Below, piece by piece: positions 62,573 to 64,000 of a DNA stretch of 64,000 nucleotides (the first letter of the stretch is position 1; the number at the start of each line of letters is the position of its first letter). Position numbers and translations under genes: made by a program. The notes below the pieces were generated by a model. The model made no database searches. It saw only the letters and a program-made list of their open reading frames with translations, and had not been told where the DNA came from. Source of the stretch: Citrobacter amalonaticus (GTDB lineage Bacteria; Pseudomonadota; Gammaproteobacteria; Enterobacterales; Enterobacteriaceae); assembly GCF_001559075.2 (NCBI RefSeq), contig NZ_CP014015.2:4154001-4218000 (forward strand). Direction: 5' to 3'.

Positions 62573-64000
62573 TTATTCCTCGTTAACAACCTGCTGCTGA
62601 GCGTCTTTTTTGGCTTTTGCGCGCGCTATCGCGGCGGCGATGGCCGCCTTGCGTGGGTCGACCGGTTCCGGGGAGGGTTCTGCCGGTTCGCTGCTGGCCT
62701 GTTGCGCCTGCTTGCGCGCCTTCGCACGGGCGATAGCGGCCTCGACGGCGGCTTTACGCGGATCCACCGGTTCAGCCGGTGCGGCAGGTTCGCCGCAGGC
62801 CTGTTGTTCCTGTTTGCGCGCTTTTGCACGGGCGATAGCGGCCTCGACGGCGGCTTTACGCGGATCCACCGGTTCAACCGGCGCGGCCGGTTCGCCGCAG
62901 GCCTGTTGTTCCTGTTTGCGCGCTTTTGCACGGGCGATAGCGGCCTCGACGGCGGCTTTACGCGGATCCACCGGTTCAACCGGCGCGGCCGGTTCGCTGC
63001 TGGCCTGTTGTTCCTGTTTGCGCGCCTTCGCACGGGCGATAGCGGCTTCGACGGCAGCCTTGCGCGGATCGGCGTCCACTGCGGTGACGTTCTCGGCCTG
63101 TTTTGCTCGTGCCAGCGCTTTACGCGCTTCGCGGGCGGCAATGACCGCGCTATTGTCCGGCTTCTCACCAGCTTTGATCATCACCGGTTGAGTTGCTTGC
63201 GCCTGTTTCTCTTTTACGCGAGCCAGAGCGGCGGCAATGGCATCCTGATCTTTCGCCGCAGGCTGCACGGCGGCTTTCTTATGACGTTCCAGACGCGCCG
63301 CTTTTTCTCGCTCCAGGCGAGCCTGACGCGCTTCAAACCGCGCTTTAGCCTCTGCCGCGCGTTTCTCTTCCTGGCTTATTGCATAAAGCTCGGCTTTTTC
63401 CTGACGGAAATATTGCACCAACGGAATATTGCTCGGGCAAACCCAGGCACAGGCGCCGCATTCAATGCAATCGGCAATGTTATGCGCCGTGGCTTTGTCA
63501 TGCTGTTGCCCTTTACTGAACCAATAAAGCTGCTGGGGCAGAAGGTCGGCCGGGCAGGCGTCGGCGCAGGCGCTACAGCGAATGCAGCCCTTCTCTTCCT
63601 GAGGTTCACCCATCTCTGTCGCTGACGGCGCCAGCAAACAGTTGGTGATCTTTACTACCGGCACATCGAGCCACGGCAGGGTGAAGCCCATCAGCGGGCC
63701 GCCCATAATCACCATCTGATCGGCAGAAGGGCAAAAACCGGCATCATTTAACAGATGGCGCACCGGTGTCCCCAGCCTCGCCCAGACGTTGCCTGGACGA
63801 CTGACCGCTTCACCGGTGAGGGTCACAACCCGTTCGGTAATCGGTTCGCCATCGACGATCGCGCGTTTTACCGCATACGCCGTACCGACGTTCTGCATCA
63901 GCACGCCGATGTCGGAGGAACGACCGCCGTGCGGAACCTGTTTCCCGGTCAGGATTTGGGTCAGCTGTTTTGCGCCGCCCGACGGATATTTCGTTGGGAT
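62573..64000 (-). CDS. rsxC: SoxR-reducing complex subunit C, C-terminal part
   Basis: Partial: the 5' end lies beyond the right edge, and 475 codons are visible beginning IPTKYPSGGAKQLTQI. The NADH- and FMN-binding core continues into two [4Fe-4S] motifs (CIRCSACADACPADLLP and CIECGACAWVCPSNIPLV). After that comes a long charged helical tail with Glu/Arg/Ala-rich coil and then five tandem units built on DPRKAAVEAAIARAKARK. RsxC is the entry subunit of the complex that takes electrons from NADH. The number of tail units varies between species; the E. coli sequence I recall has more. Confidence 0.95.
   Translation of the reverse strand: MPTKYPSGGAKQLTQILTGKQVPHGGRSSDIGVLMQNVGTAYAVKRAIVDGEPITERVVTLTGEAVSRPGNVWARLGTPVRHLLNDAGFCPSADQMVIMGGPLMGFTLPWLDVPVVKITNCLLAPSATEMGEPQEEKGCIRCSACADACPADLLPQQLYWFSKGQQHDKATAHNIADCIECGACAWVCPSNIPLVQYFRQEKAELYAISQEEKRAAEAKARFEARQARLEREKAARLERHKKAAVQPAAKDQDAIAAALARVKEKQAQATQPVMIKAGEKPDNSAVIAAREARKALARAKQAENVTAVDADPRKAAVEAAIARAKARKQEQQASSEPAAPVEPVDPRKAAVEAAIARAKARKQEQQACGEPAAPVEPVDPRKAAVEAAIARAKARKQEQQACGEPAAPAEPVDPRKAAVEAAIARAKARKQAQQASSEPAEPSPEPVDPRKAAIAAAIARAKAKKDAQQQVVNEE
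62600..63070 (-). repeat. Tandem repeat block encoding the RsxC tail
   Basis: Five units of about 102 bases (34 codons) each, encoding DPRKAAVEAAIARAKARKQE plus a Glu/Pro/Ala linker (QACGEPAAPVEPV and variants). The two middle units are nearly identical in DNA, so copy number change by slippage or recombination is likely. The opposite strand has a long open frame through the block as a by-product. Confidence 0.9.

Noticed and set aside
62525..63625. A 366-codon open frame on the plus strand opposite rsxC
   Set aside because: It is the reverse of the RsxC repeat tail. Its apparent repeats mirror those of rsxC, it has no ribosome site, and rsxC is certain on the other strand.

Overview
The window is chromosomal DNA of an enterobacterium close to Escherichia and Salmonella. 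Protein sequences and gene order largely follow the E. coli fumD-ydhYVWXUT ... mdtK-ribE-cfa-punCR-purR-sodB ... gloA-nemAR ... slyAB ... tyrS-dtpA-nth-rsxEGDC stretch. It also carries a tetrathionate reductase locus (ttr) without the Salmonella SPI-2 secretion genes, plus several fimbrial insertions. I infer Citrobacter or a near relative; the species cannot be fixed from this window.

Layout: 1-3341 holds ttrC (partial) and ttrB facing the two-component system ttrSR. 3435-9816 holds fumD and the complete ydhYVWXUT anaerobic redox operon, headed by a perfect FNR site. 9821-12920 is a four-gene polar amino acid type ABC transporter absent from the E. coli version of this locus. 13153-16606 combines the E. 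coli-like genes ydhS and ydhR with three extra items: a 63-residue ORF, a 46-residue acidic peptide ending in a CGDAC motif with its own ribosome binding site and hairpin, and a zinc-ribbon metallo-beta-lactamase-fold protein. 17026-18994 is an accessory patch (orphan two-domain fimbrial adhesin and an IprA-like regulator) beside two tandem tRNA-Val genes.

19784-36291 is conserved core: mdtK, ribE, cfa, punC/punR, purR, ynhF, ydhP, sodB, mepH, grxD, lhr, rnt. 36960-43372 is a chaperone-usher fimbrial operon inserted between rnt and gloA. It has one pilin, a chaperone, an usher and two related adhesins whose C-terminal halves are nearly identical. 43421-64000 is again core: gloA-nemA-nemR, ydhL, ydhF, sodC, ydhKJI, slyA, slyB, anmK, mliC, pdxH, tyrS, pdxY, gstA, dtpA, nth and rsxEGD, ending inside rsxC.

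Themes: anaerobic respiration and electron transfer (ttr, ydh, rsx), redox and electrophile defence (sodB, sodC, nemRA-gloA, gstA, grxD), vitamin B6 and flavin supply, and surface adhesion. Many operators can be read directly: FNR, PurR (two), NemR (two), SlyA, a PhoP box, a sigma-S type cfa promoter and a likely RydC target. Several leaders look regulatory, including a terminator in the mdtK leader and a CRP-like site far upstream of dtpA. The least explained parts are the 46-residue peptide neighbourhood and the 9-residue solenoid repeats of YdhT.
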